Below are positions 13,501-24,850 of a DNA stretch of 64,000 bases, piece after piece; position 1 is the stretch's first letter; every line of letters begins with the position of its first letter. This DNA is from Dicaeum eximium (lineage: Eukaryota; Chordata; Aves; Passeriformes; Dicaeidae): contig VWZP01009941.1 in assembly GCA_013396995.1 (NCBI GenBank), positions 2,520,748 through 2,584,747 of the forward strand, given 5' to 3'. The notes under the pieces are model-generated. The model did no database searches. It had not been told where the DNA came from and saw only the letters and a list, made by a program, of their open reading frames with translations. Both the position numbers and the translations under genes were made by a program.

Positions 13501-14017
13501 TTAGCCATAGTTCCAAATGGTTACAGTTTGAAGGCAGTTCACCATTTCTCAATTTTCCTATTGCCAATTCAGTTAGAGAAGCAAAAGTTCTGATCTCCTG
13601 TAGTGTCAGGTTCAACTCATGCAGTAAACAGTATCTATAATCAATAGCAAATGTTGTCTTTTGTAAGATGAACTTGACCTTTTTCTCTTGTGCTTCTAGA
13701 CTTACACAAGATTTTTAACTCCCTTAAAGCAGAAGTGTACTGTTCTGTTGAGGCACTTGGTTTCTGTGTATGCTGGCAAACTTTACTGGATTCAGCTACA
13801 ACATTTATTGCAGAAAAAAAAATCTATTTCAGGAGTACAGATTCCTTTTTTTTTCCCCCATCCTGAAACATAGAGTACCCTCCAGCTCTCTGCTCTGGTG
13901 GGGACTCTCCAGTGGGTCCTCCAATACAGCATAACAGGTTTTCTTTCTTCAGCAAAGGCAGTTCCACTAACTGTCACTATATGATTCCCAACCATCTTCA
14001 TGTGAACAACAGAAGGA
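10573..14017. other. Intergenic, no gene recognised
   Basis: Mostly AT-rich. The block at about 11400-12030 is less AT-rich and has overlapping open frames on both strands (142 codons at 11407-11835 on +, 106 codons at 11536-11856 on -). I recognise no domain in either, and neither has an evident start context or splice structure. An old unrecognised repeat is the likeliest explanation. A short (AT)n run is at about 13007-13021. Confidence 0.45.
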
Positions 14018-14143
14018 ACTTTCAAGGCCAGCTTGGATGAGGCATTGAGCAACCTGGTCTAGTGGAAGATGTCCCTGCCCATGGCAGACTGGTTGGAGTT
14101 AGATGATCTTTAAGGTCCCTTCCAAGCCAAACCATTCTATGAT
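14018..14143 (+). mobile_element. CR1 LINE 3' end, plus strand
   Basis: About 126 bp match the last part of a CR1 element. The block opens CTTTCAAGGCCAGCTTGGAT, continues through the phrase 'caacctggtctagtggaag', and ends with CCATTCTATGATTT, the characteristic CR1 tail. It is heavily 5'-truncated and non-coding. Confidence 0.85.
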
Positions 14144-15315
14144 TTAGGAGCACCTGGATTATGTAAGAATGATGAAAATAAATTAAATGACAGCATGACA
14201 CTGTCATTTAACCATTGTAATAGAACTAAAAAGATTACTCCAGGGGTCCACAGAAATACCAAAAGGAAGTCTAATCCTGACTGCAGCTGACAATATTAGA
14301 AACCAACCAAAAAATCCACAAAGTCAGATTAGCTTTAGGGGTTCACTCAACTTCTGTTCCCTACAAATGTCCTTTTCTGTCCAACATCCCCACTGCAACA
14401 CCAGAGGTCTCATAACAGAAGTTCATGTTGCATACATGAAGCAGCTACCTATGAAGAGATGGGAACTAATGCAGAATATTTATTTTGGTCTTCCAACAGC
14501 CAGTTATGATGGCAATGACTGATAAATGTCTCTACATTTTTTTATTTTGTTGTATTTTCGATACAGAAAACAATGAAAGTATTTCAAAGGCAGTTGTAAT
14601 GAAGTACTCAATTATTACACACTTAGGCTTTTAGCATGGGGGATGAGATGTGAATCAAACCTGCATGATTTGGTATATGAAGTCACTAAAGGTGAGGAAA
14701 TGCAAAGGTAAAAAAAACTGAAATAGGACAGAGACATAAAAAGGTGGAAATGAAGTCAAAACCACAAAACATAGAGAAGTGATAGTAACAGCAAGCATTT
14801 TCTTTCTAAATGTTACTAAGGTAACAAAGACACCATTCAGTAAATAACAAAGGAATATGTACCTGTTTCGACAACAGGCTGATTGTAAAAATCTTTGCAC
14901 AACCTCACTGTCAAACCTGAAACATGCAGTTGCAACAATATTTTTCTCAAGAACATTTCTGAGGCATACTCAAATCCTCTGCTTAATGCTATATAGACTG
15001 GAATCAAAACTAAATTTAGAAGCAGCTGTTTTAATACAATTTCGTTTTGCTCATATTTTTAATATTTTTATATAAGTGGGAGTGAATAATGAAATCTGGA
15101 AAGGTGCTGTCTTCCATGCATCATATCCCACTAAAATATAAGCATGAGGAGGAAAAGCCAAAACACCAGACTATGTGAGTGCTCATTTAGAATCCTTGGG
15201 GGATGCTTTCAAGTTCTTCTCTTTCCTTGAGGGGCTGAGGGTCCTCAGGGCTGTCCTGGTCCTTTTCTTGATAAAACAAGCTAAGCATTGTGGTCGTTGG
15301 TTGGGCGTGATGCTT
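14144..15315. other. Upstream flank of ASXL3, no gene recognised
   Basis: AT-rich until about 15.2 kb, then gradually GC-richer towards the promoter. No gene or repeat was recognised. Confidence 0.5.
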
Positions 15316-15338
15316 CCCCCCTCCCCCCCCGCCCCCCA
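15316..15338 (-). repeat. C-run; G-quadruplex-capable on minus strand
   Basis: Three C runs of 6, 8 and 6 separated by single T and G bases. The minus strand can form a G-quadruplex and the plus strand an i-motif. It lies about 300-400 bp before the CpG island. Confidence 0.7.
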
Positions 15339-16044
15339 CTAAACTGTGCAGTTACAAAGAAATAAGGTTTAATGTTACCAAAGGAATAAAGCAAGGCGTA
15401 ACACGACTGCTGCTGAGAGGACAAAGGAGGGGGAGCGGCCACTGAATAGATGGATACAGAAAACCCTGAAAAATTTCTAACTCGTTTCAATCCGAACAAA
15501 AAATACCTAACGTAATTCGGTAATATTCATAATGCGGTTATCTGGGCGAAGGGAGGCAACGGGGGAAAAAACCCGCATAACAATATCCTGCAACTCAGGA
15601 AGGTGTGCCAAGTCACTTCGCTCCGCATTTCGTGGGTATCTTAATCCTGGGTCATCCAATTAAAGAAAACCTCCTTCGGCGGTTTTACGAGCGCAGCACA
15701 CCAGCTCCCTTTGTTTACACACTGGAACAAGATGTTCTTTCCTGTTCCGACAAGAAAAGGAGCTCAGTCGCTACCGCGGGGTCCCTGCGCGCCGCCACCG
15801 GCCCGCCCGGGGCCGCCTTTGGCTCGGCATTCCCGCAGCGGCTCCGGCCCCAGCGCGGAGGGCACGGCCGGGCACCGCCGGCCCGGGGGGCTGCCCCAGC
15901 CGTAAGTAGGAGCCAGCGAGCAGCCGGCACTCCGGGGAGGGCCGGGCGGCGCGTCGGGCCGGTTTTGCGGAACGCGGCGCGAAGCGGGCAGAGGCCGGGG
16001 AGGGAGGAGAAGGGGCCGAGGGGGCCGCCCTCGCCACCACCTCC

Positions 16045-16464
16045 NNNNNNNNNNNNNNNNNNNNNNNNNNNNNNNNNNNNNNNNNNNNNNNNNNNNNNNN
16101 NNNNNNNNNNNNNNNNNNNNNNNNNNNNNNNNNNNNNNNNNNNNNNNNNNNNNNNNNNNNNNNNNNNNNNNNNNNNNNNNNNNNNNNNNNNNNNNNNNNN
16201 NNNNNNNNNNNNNNNNNNNNNNNNNNNNNNNNNNNNNNNNNNNNNNNNNNNNNNNNNNNNNNNNNNNNNNNNNNNNNNNNNNNNNNNNNNNNNNNNNNNN
16301 NNNNNNNNNNNNNNNNNNNNNNNNNNNNNNNNNNNNNNNNNNNNNNNNNNNNNNNNNNNNNNNNNNNNNNNNNNNNNNNNNNNNNNNNNNNNNNNNNNNN
16401 NNNNNNNNNNNNNNNNNNNNNNNNNNNNNNNNNNNNNNNNNNNNNNNNNNNNNNNNNNNNNNNN
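16045..16464. other. Assembly gap (420 N), probably hides ASXL3 exon 1
   Basis: 420 unresolved bases in the middle of the CpG island, a typical failure site for GC-rich avian DNA. ASXL family genes encode about the first 18-19 residues (a short Lys-rich start followed by a TWAEAAR-type motif) on exon 1, directly before the Ala-Leu-Glu start of exon 2. I could not find this sequence in the visible bases from 15.5 kb to 41.9 kb, so it most likely lies in the gap. That is an inference from gene structure. Confidence 0.6.
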
Positions 16465-16652
16465 CTTTGTTGCCGGCGGTCGGGGCCACTGCGAGGCGGG
16501 ACGGGAGGGGAGAGGCAGAGAGAGAGCGTGTGAGTGAGTCTGGGGGAAAGAGTGTGCGAGGGACTCCGAGTGCGAGAGAGAACGAGCGAGAGAGAGCCGG
16601 GTGTGCGTGTGAGGAGCGGGAAGGAGCGCGGGAGTGCCCGTGCGGGAGCGTC

Positions 16653-16671
16653 GGGAGGGTGCGGGTGCGGG
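16653..16671 (+). promoter_or_regulatory. Predicted G-quadruplex in promoter
   Basis: Four GGG runs with loops of 1, 3 and 3 bases fit the standard intramolecular G-quadruplex pattern. The motif lies just downstream of the N gap in the CpG island, on the ASXL3 sense strand. If this is transcribed 5' UTR or early intron, the structure could form in RNA too. Confidence 0.6.
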
Positions 16672-16789
16672 TGCCCGCCTGAGCCGGGCTGGCGGTCCGG
16701 GCAGCCCGCGGCTCTGCCGCCCGTCCCCGCCTGCCTGGAGAGAAGAAACACCTACGTCCCTTCCGCGGTGTGTGCGTGAGGAAATGCCT

Positions 16790-19700
16790 CTATTCTTTTC
16801 TTCTTTCTGCATGCGTGTGTGTGTAAATACCCAGGGACCGTGTCTATCTCTGCAAAGTTCGTGCATCAGATATCCCGAGGAAATCTTTCCTTTTAATCTG
16901 GAGAAAAGTGAAATAGCGGGGATTTGCCTCGCCATCCCTTTAGTGGGGACAGGACAGGGGTGTGAGGGGCGTTAGAGATAACTCTGACCTGGAATATCGC
17001 TTCACCCTTTCTACTTCCACCACGGAGCTGGGCAGTGTCCAGGACAGTGTAACCCGCTTCTGGAAAGGCTTCGTGGCTCTGGAGACACGGTCCATTCCGC
17101 TTCATTAAGAAACTGTCTCCCTTACCCTACTGTATCTGTTCTCATGATTCTGTATTACTGTTTGCTAAGTGTAACAGAGTACGTTGTTTATGTTGTTTTC
17201 CCGTTTCGGAGTGTGTCTGGGTTCTCTCTGTTCGAGGAATTGTACAACAAATAGTTACGCACGGTACAGCACGTATGGTCGTACACGTCCGTATGCGTGT
17301 CTTCTGCAAAGTTGGGTCTGGTTCAGCTCCAGCCGTGTGCGTAGAAAGATGACAAAGCTGGAAAGATAGGCTGCTGGCTACGTTGCTTTTTTGTATCTAC
17401 ACGAACTTCATCTTTTATTCATCTCTGATACAGACTGAATTGTTTAAGTAACATGCCATTACTAGTGTTGCATCTGTTTCTGGTAGTGGATAACCCCATC
17501 CTATGACTATTATTTGTTTAGTGTATTTGTGGAGCGTTTTCCTTGTAAAAATGTTTTCACCTCATTATATGAATTCCTCGATAGGAAGTTCAGCCTCTCT
17601 CTCCTACGTAAATAATTATAAGGTATTAGACAGACACTACCTATAGATGTCTCTGTAAGCTGTATCGAGGTACCCTCGTAGGCTTGGGCAGTGCTAAATT
17701 CTGATGTGACTCGTTATACATCCCTCAACATTTTGTAATAATGCAGCATTAGTGAAGATGCTCGGATGTGGTGTCGCTACTGTACTCTCATGTTTCTCGT
17801 GATTGTAACAGAAGTTTTACTGCAGTAAAATACTCACCTTTGCCAAAGTAGTTTAGGCAGCAGATGTTGCTACGGTACTTGTTTCCCTGTGCTCTAAGCT
17901 GACGAACATGCATTCGAAAGTCTACAAAATACATCAGATTGCTATCCTGACTTCACTCTTTCAAGCTGCTGCTACAGTTGCCATTGTAAGCTGTATTTTG
18001 TCTGACAAATGTGCATAAAGGAATTTATTGTGTATCGAGTAAGATTGCTGTTCCCATGTGGTCTAATACATGGAAAAGTTTAAAGCCTCTGGAGAACAAA
18101 GGCTGAGCTACTGCTGTGGAGAAGGGCTGAGAGTCTTATTTTCATGATTGCTTCACATTTCCCCCCAGAAGAGTAATGATTTGCTAAAATCAAGTAGCAT
18201 GTAAGATGATACACTGCTGTATATAAGTGGTGGAGATACACAAGGTCCACAGTGTGGTTTTGTCCAGCCTCCTGGGGTTGCCAAGTTCTGCAGAGTTTGT
18301 CCCAAGTCTGTGATGTGAATGACATGTGCTGCTGCTCAGACCAACTACAGTGTTGCATTAGTCTTTGCTACTTGTGTATAGTCACATATGTTTGCAAATC
18401 ACAATGAAAGATTGAAGCTGAAATTGCTGCTCCTTACAGTGTTTTATGTTAGGACCCTGATGGTTCATTATGACTTTGTTTTCTTGGGATACATCAATAA
18501 CGTATTACTGCAAGATTTGATTAAATCAATTTCTTTCCACAGACAAGTAAACAATGAAGTGATTGATACCTACTCACAAAAAACGACTCATGACTTACCT
18601 AGATCAATATGTTGTAAAATTGTGTACTGGTGAATTATTTTTAGGAAAAAGAGGGTGAATTAACGCATAGACCAACTGTTTGGATATTTACATTGTAGAT
18701 TTTCTATAAAAGCCCTTACATTGCAATAATATTAGGCTTTCAAAGTGAAGTGCTAAAAAGTATGAAATTATACAGATAACATTGCTGGCATTGCTTTATC
18801 ACTCTGTTGTTCATGTCTATATATTACAATGTACACTTCAAATTATGTACTTGCATGCCAGTTTCCCAACTATTATAAGTTCACTCACTAGAGCTGCAGA
18901 ATTTTAATTAAGTTTTCTTTGTTTGTTGTGCGGTGCTGTACTTAATTTTTTTTGTACACCTTTCAAACGGTGTTGAAGCAGGTTTTTATTTTATGTTTCA
19001 ATTGTACATACACAGCTATTATTAGCAGCACCCAGTAGCTTCTCAAATGCAAATGTTTCTATACTTGCAACATGCCTATGAGGTTAAGTATTTTGACCTC
19101 TGCTTTACCCATGCAGAGTTGAGACATGGAAAGATTAAGTACCTTACTCAAAGCTTTTCAGGAAATCTGTGGGAGAGGTAGTTATGATACCAACAGCGTC
19201 TCTGTAGTAGTTCTGTTTCACAGTCATAAAATCGTCTTCCTTCTGTGGCTACGCTTTTGCCTCATTCATTCTCTGTTACTACTTCTCTCACAGTAATTAT
19301 GACAGAAATTGATATGGTCATGTCTCTGTATTCAGTCTATATTGAAACTCATCATGTACCATATAATAGTTATGGATAAAAAGGAGCACAAAAACTGGAC
19401 TTGAGCCTGGAGTTGTTTCACAGCTCTCCGTTTCCCATATTCACAATGAAAAAAGCAGAAGTACTTCAGAAAAATAGATTACATGGCAGTCTTAAAACAC
19501 ATTGTAATGTGTAAGTGCTGAGGCTTCAGACTAACTGTCAGTGTTGTATTTACTCATTTTCAGTATTTGATTAAGGAGTCTTTGAAAACCTCCCGCAATG
19601 CAGTGTTTTTTTCAAACTGTTCTCTTAATTTTTAAAACATAAGCAGGAAAGGTCTCCCATTGTATTAATCTCTTCGTGTAAATACCATGGATGTGGTACA

Positions 19701-22700
19701 GGCAATAAAGCAGGAGCCACTGGCATGCCCTCTATCAGAACTTACATTTTATGGAAGAAGTCTCCTGCAGAGAGTAGAATCTTTCTGTCTGTGACACACT
19801 GCTTTTTTTCCTCATGCAAGTCTGCTTATCTTAGGGCAAGGCATAGCCCGGCTTACAAGCATTCCTGAGAAATGAACGCATGTGCAAGATCAATGGAATG
19901 GTGGCATACCACTAACAGTTCATGTTACAGAGCCCATTTTGTAGAACACACATTTTTATGGACAAAATTGCAACTTGTCTTTACAACCTGCCGAAGGGCA
20001 TGTCTTTGATGTAGACCTGATATGTCAACTCACTTTGTGCTTTGCAGCAGACTACAGCAGTGCTTATGTATGACCTGTGCATTATCTCCATGCCAGTTTT
20101 CTGCTTTTTGTGTCTGATAGACTAAGATAGAACACTTAAAAGAATGAGAACAAAAGAAAACCTTTCAAGGAAGGAGGAGAAACATCCTGTCTTTCCTTTG
20201 TCTCTTCTCAGTTGATCCTCATTTGATGTAGCCGTATTGTTGTTTTCTGATCATACATGGAGCTCATTAAAATTGTATAGAAAGGTTAAACACTTGAGTA
20301 GTTAAAGCAATTTGTAGTGATTCCTTTCAGATGAAAAATCTTCTATCTATTTAGCTTCACAAGGACTCTCAAGTTATTGCTAGAAGTCCTTAAATAGTGA
20401 ATTCTGCCTCTTAAAAATTTAATGTCATAAAATTCTGCATAAAAACTATTGAAATGAAAAATACTGAGAACAAAACATGCCCAAGGATACTATGCCGCGT
20501 AAAAACTGATGACAATTTTAAGTAGGCTGCAGTCATCCAGCCTTTATCATTTGACTTCCAGACATGATCCACTGTTATTTGTCGGACTTTGAACCAAAGG
20601 CCTGAACAGAATGAGTGGAGGCTGGTCACTTTGGGAATGCAGAGCTCAGAAGCACAGATGGTCTGCCCATGAAGGGTGATAGTTTATGGTAACATTTAAA
20701 AAAGATTTTTTTATTAATAGCTTGCCCTTATTATTGCACTTTCCTGTAAGTGGTATTTTGAAATGTAGTTGAATTAAGTCTCTGCCACAAGCTGACAATA
20801 AAGCAGATGAAAATCCCAAGAATGAGAACAGTAGTCCTTGTTTGGTTATTTGTGTGCTGGATCGCCTCTCTAGTATTTTTGCTCTTTCTTCTTCAAATTT
20901 CGTTCTGAAAGAAAAGTTTTCTTGTGTTATTGAGGACTTACGTGCTTTTCAGTTCTATGGAGAGTCCTTGTGGTTCAGGTAAAATGTGCATATTTGGGTG
21001 AGTAATATTCATATCATATAATTCATGTGCTTCTTGCTGTAGTCTCCTGGGAGGATCCAGCTCTTAACTAAGAGCTGTTTGTTTCCTCTTGTAAACTTTA
21101 ATAAAATTATGCTAATTAATTAGGGAAACTGATGCTGGAAAAAAACATTAAAACCAACCATTGGAATTGTTAGTTTGCGTGCTACTGTTTGATGTGGCTG
21201 GCTGTCCAAAAGCTGATTGTTACTTCATCTGGTAAGCTGAGATAGCGTAGTTGAAACAGATCATGTTGCGGTATGGAAGTATTTCTGTATTGCATCTTCA
21301 TATTTGAAGACTACAAATGAAACAGAAAAACAGGAGAGTAACTTCTGCATAGCTAGACCATTGATGATAATCCCTTTGACTTTAATGTTAAGTCTTTAAT
21401 TTTGTTACTATAAATAACATTTAAAAGCATTGTGCTAAAGGAGCTTCATGCATCTTTAAAAATGGAAAATTTGACATAACTTTGTTTTATGGTATTAAGG
21501 ATTTCTTTGTTGTTGGCTTAACAGACCTGCTATTATTTCCATATTTTTTCCTGAGTTAGTTCTTTTTCAGACATGCAGAAACATAATGGCTTGGGAAGTT
21601 TTGATGGCCTTTCTCTTTGATCCACAATCAATGCTGCTTTGAAGAGCTGTATTTTAGTTTGGTTTGCTCTAGGGTTTCCTCCAGTTTGTTTTATTCAAAG
21701 TAATTTTTGCAGTTGTTAGACAAGGTTGAACTTGCACTTATTTTTTTTTCTACCTTCTGTGCTTTTGGTGTCAATATTTTATTTTGTTAGTGTGAAATAC
21801 CATTAATAAGTGTGGGTTTAGTATTTTTTATTTAAAATAAATAAATAAAAAACTTCTACAAACAATGTCATCTATTTCAGCTCACCTTTTGCATATTTCT
21901 CAGGTAGATTGATAGAAATGTGATTCTGGCTCTTTATCTTGAGACAGCCCTTTAACCCTTGGCATCACCGACAGTTAGGTAGGCAAGAACCTTACCCAGG
22001 AATGGGACCTGTTCTCAGTAATGTCAGTTTTGACAGTATTTCTGTCAAAGCAGGGTAACATAGGAGAAAACCCTAACAGGAACCTAAATATGAGCATTCC
22101 TCAATAGTGTGAAGATGTTCTCAGTGCCTTAAGGTATGATTTAATGTTCCCTGTTACAGTGAATATTTCCAGTGTCTTTTGGCTTACCTTTCTCTGTAGA
22201 AGAGCCAATTTTTTCCTGACATACTGGATTTTCTGTTGAAATAACTGTTGTGGTTTTTCTTCTTCCAAGAGTAGATTTGGTCAGTTGCATGTGCAACCAC
22301 AGTGAAGTAGTTTAACCACACTCAAGACCCTACACCCTTCACAGCTAGGTAGCTCTGGACTCGCTAGCCCAGTTCACCAATTCCCTGTAGCCAAACCATG
22401 CCATTGCAGCATCTTAGTCTGGACTAGGTAGCATGCTGTTCTTGAGGTGGAAAGCCAAACTTACTGCACTTCCTGCTGGAGCTTCTTTTGTTCTTTATAC
22501 TGCAATCAGCAAATTATGGTCCCGTGGAAAATCATGCACTAAACTTGACCTGTTGACTTCAGAGGAATAAATAGAGGCCTCCTTTTGTGCTGTCAGTACC
22601 TGGGAGAAGATCTGATTGGTGGAAATTATTTCATTATGGTTCCATGGGTTCCAGATGAAACTGAGCAAATCCTCCTTCTGAGGAACTTACAGACTGATGA

Positions 22701-24791
22701 AACCAAATATCTTAGCCTTCACTCTGGGTCAACTTCCATTGCAAAGGCAGAACAATAAGCAGCAGATCCTGGCACAGGCCATTTGCTCATCTTGTGAATT
22801 CAGGTAGCAAATCGTTGTGCTGCCCAAGCACAACAGATTGGTCATAAGTGGTCCATTTAATCACTTACCAACTTTGAATGACAATTACCATCCCCAAAGA
22901 ACCCCAAATTATTGACATGCTGGCCCTCTGAGGCTGCTCTCTTGTTGAGAAGTCCTGCCAGATAGTTTTCTGTTGCTGGAGTTCCTGTCTTGGGAGGAGA
23001 TGTTCTTGCTGGGAATGTAAAATGGTAGAGAGGTGCCTACTGATTACTTGTGGCTAATCTTGGTTTGAAAGGATGACCTACAACTTTCTGAATGGTGGTA
23101 GGGCTCTAGCACAGACATTATATGAGTGTCAGAAGACACATAAACCATCTGGCAGTACATTCTGTCTTCTGGATATTCTTTGATGTCAGTGCACTGATTG
23201 TGGTTTGGGATGGCACTTGGTGTTGAAGGAGTCTAGAGGAACTCTGTTAACTTTGGTTCAGGCAAGCTCTGGTTTTTCTGATGTTAGAACAGGAACGTCT
23301 GGGTGATCTGATGCTTTCATCCTTTGACTTAAGAGTTCAGCTCTCTGTAACTTCTTGAGCTCAGCAGGACAAAATCTGTGGACCCTGGCATGTGACTTCC
23401 CTCATATTGGAGGACCTTTTGCTTGAGTTTTTTGACGTATGGAATCCAGCTTTTGCGTTGCAGCTTATGACTGACGTGGCCTCTTGTACCTCAGGTGTCT
23501 AAGATTTGCTTTGTAGTGTAGTATTGAGTTTTGTTTCTGTCTTACAGTATTTGTGAGGATCAGCAGCCACAGTTCACTCTTGCTCTGGAATCATCAGACT
23601 CATTAGAGGATTGGGCTATAGTTCTGTGTAGAAGATATTCCTGGTCACATCCTAGATTATTGTTCATGATTTTGGATCATCAGAAAGTAATTTGTTTAGA
23701 AGGTACATATTACATGCTGTGTTTAGAAACTTGTCTTCCTATATGCATAGATTGGTCTAGACAAGCCTGGGATGACAATCTCCTCACTGCTCGTAGTGGG
23801 TCAGCTCTAGAGATCATTATCCTGACAGTTGCATCCTATAGAACATAGTCTGACTTACAGATAACAACATTTCCTAAACTTCTACAGCTTCAGAAATGTT
23901 CCTTGAGTGACAGGATCCTGAGCTACTAGGTTATTTGCTTTGGAGAACTCAAGGCTATTTGCTTTCTTTTTTGTGATCTTGCTTAGATCTTATAGACAGA
24001 ACTAGGAATTTAATGAATCAATCGGGGTTTATAATTGTTTTATCTTAGTTAACTTCCTGTGTAACTTGACATCTAGAGAAGGAAGAGAGCCTTAGCCAAA
24101 GTACATATCAAACATTTGAAGGTCAAGGTTTGATTCCATTGCAGCTGACTCTTATCAGCCTGGAGAACCTGCCTAACTGTGTAGTGGTTTACATATTTGG
24201 TGAGATGCCTTGTGAAATGTCTAGAGTCTAGTAAATCACAGTCAAATTCATGTCCCATGTGATTTGTTCCTACTTTCGTGACTTGAACCTTTTTTTTTAC
24301 ATAAGATGAGGCTTTACCACTATAATTGTGTTGCCAAAGTATGTAACTATTTTTCATTAAGTGATACCAGCTGGTTTGATTATTTCTTTTTCTGTCCCAT
24401 AAATTGAAGCTGAATGTCTATTGATACCTAATTTTAGATAAATGTTAATTCTTTTTATGGCTCAAAATGCCCAGTTATCCATCACCTGCTGGCACTGCTG
24501 TATCAGCAAAGCATGTGACATTCCATGTCACTATACCTGCCTGCCAATATTACCTAGCAAGGGTAAGAGGAAGAAATAGACCCTTATTGTCTATAGCCTG
24601 ATTGTCATTCAATCTGGACCAAGATTCTGGCAGCTGTCTCAAAATCATTGCGTTCTCTGATCATACTAGCTTCTTTAATCTCATTTGACATTTCTGTCAT
24701 TTAGAAATTCCAGACTGGTAAGACCAATGAGAACCTCTTTGAAACTTGGTGTTTCAATTGAGAAAAGCATCTTAATTAGAGCATTACTTTG
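16790..24791 (+). other. ASXL3: ASXL3 intron 1, first part
   Basis: Inferred intron between the hidden exon 1 and the exon at 41923. The first 600 bp form a CpG shore, including a cluster of seven CpGs in about 40 bp at 17257-17298. The rest is AT-rich with chance frames under about 105 codons. A less AT-rich zone around 22200-24000 does not match any repeat or gene I recognise. No further exon was identified. Confidence 0.5.
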
Positions 24792-24850
24792 ATAGAAGGT
24801 AGAGTTGGAAAGGGCCTCAAGGTCACCTTGTCTGTTTACACTTGAAAAGA
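24792..24850 (-). mobile_element. Possible old CR1 3' remnant
   Basis: The phrase GTAGAGTTGGAAAGGGCCTC followed by a 'caaggtcacc' segment resembles the reverse complement of a CR1 3' end. The remnant is short and diverged, so the call is tentative. Confidence 0.35.

Larger units (their letters stand above)
15600..16780 (+). promoter_or_regulatory. ASXL3: CpG-island promoter of ASXL3 (interrupted by N gap)
   Basis: A sharp change from AT-rich flank to very GC- and CpG-rich sequence on both sides of an N gap (15760-16044 and 16465-16760). It contains GC-box-like motifs (for example GGGCGGCGCG near 15946 and AGGCGGGACGGG near 16494) and a CCAAT-type site in TCATCCAATT near 15652-15661. A GAGAG/GCGAGAG-rich stretch runs about 16507-16610. 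I see no clear TATA box, as is usual for CpG-island promoters. It is the only large island in the window and lies upstream of the ASXL3 exon 2 at 41923 in the right orientation, hence the assignment. The transcription start cannot be placed. Open frames of 240-400 codons across this region run through N bases and are not genes. Confidence 0.75.

Noticed and set aside
15605..16935. Open frames of 240-406 codons around the CpG island on both strands
   Set aside because: They run through the 420 N's and through GC-rich sequence in which stop codons are rare. The visible parts are Pro/Arg/Gly-rich with no recognisable domain, and frames on both strands overlap.
23531..23848. 105-codon frame in intron 1 as a possible exon
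   Set aside because: No recognisable domain and no link in phase or sequence to ASXL3. It is probably chance or part of an old unidentified repeat.
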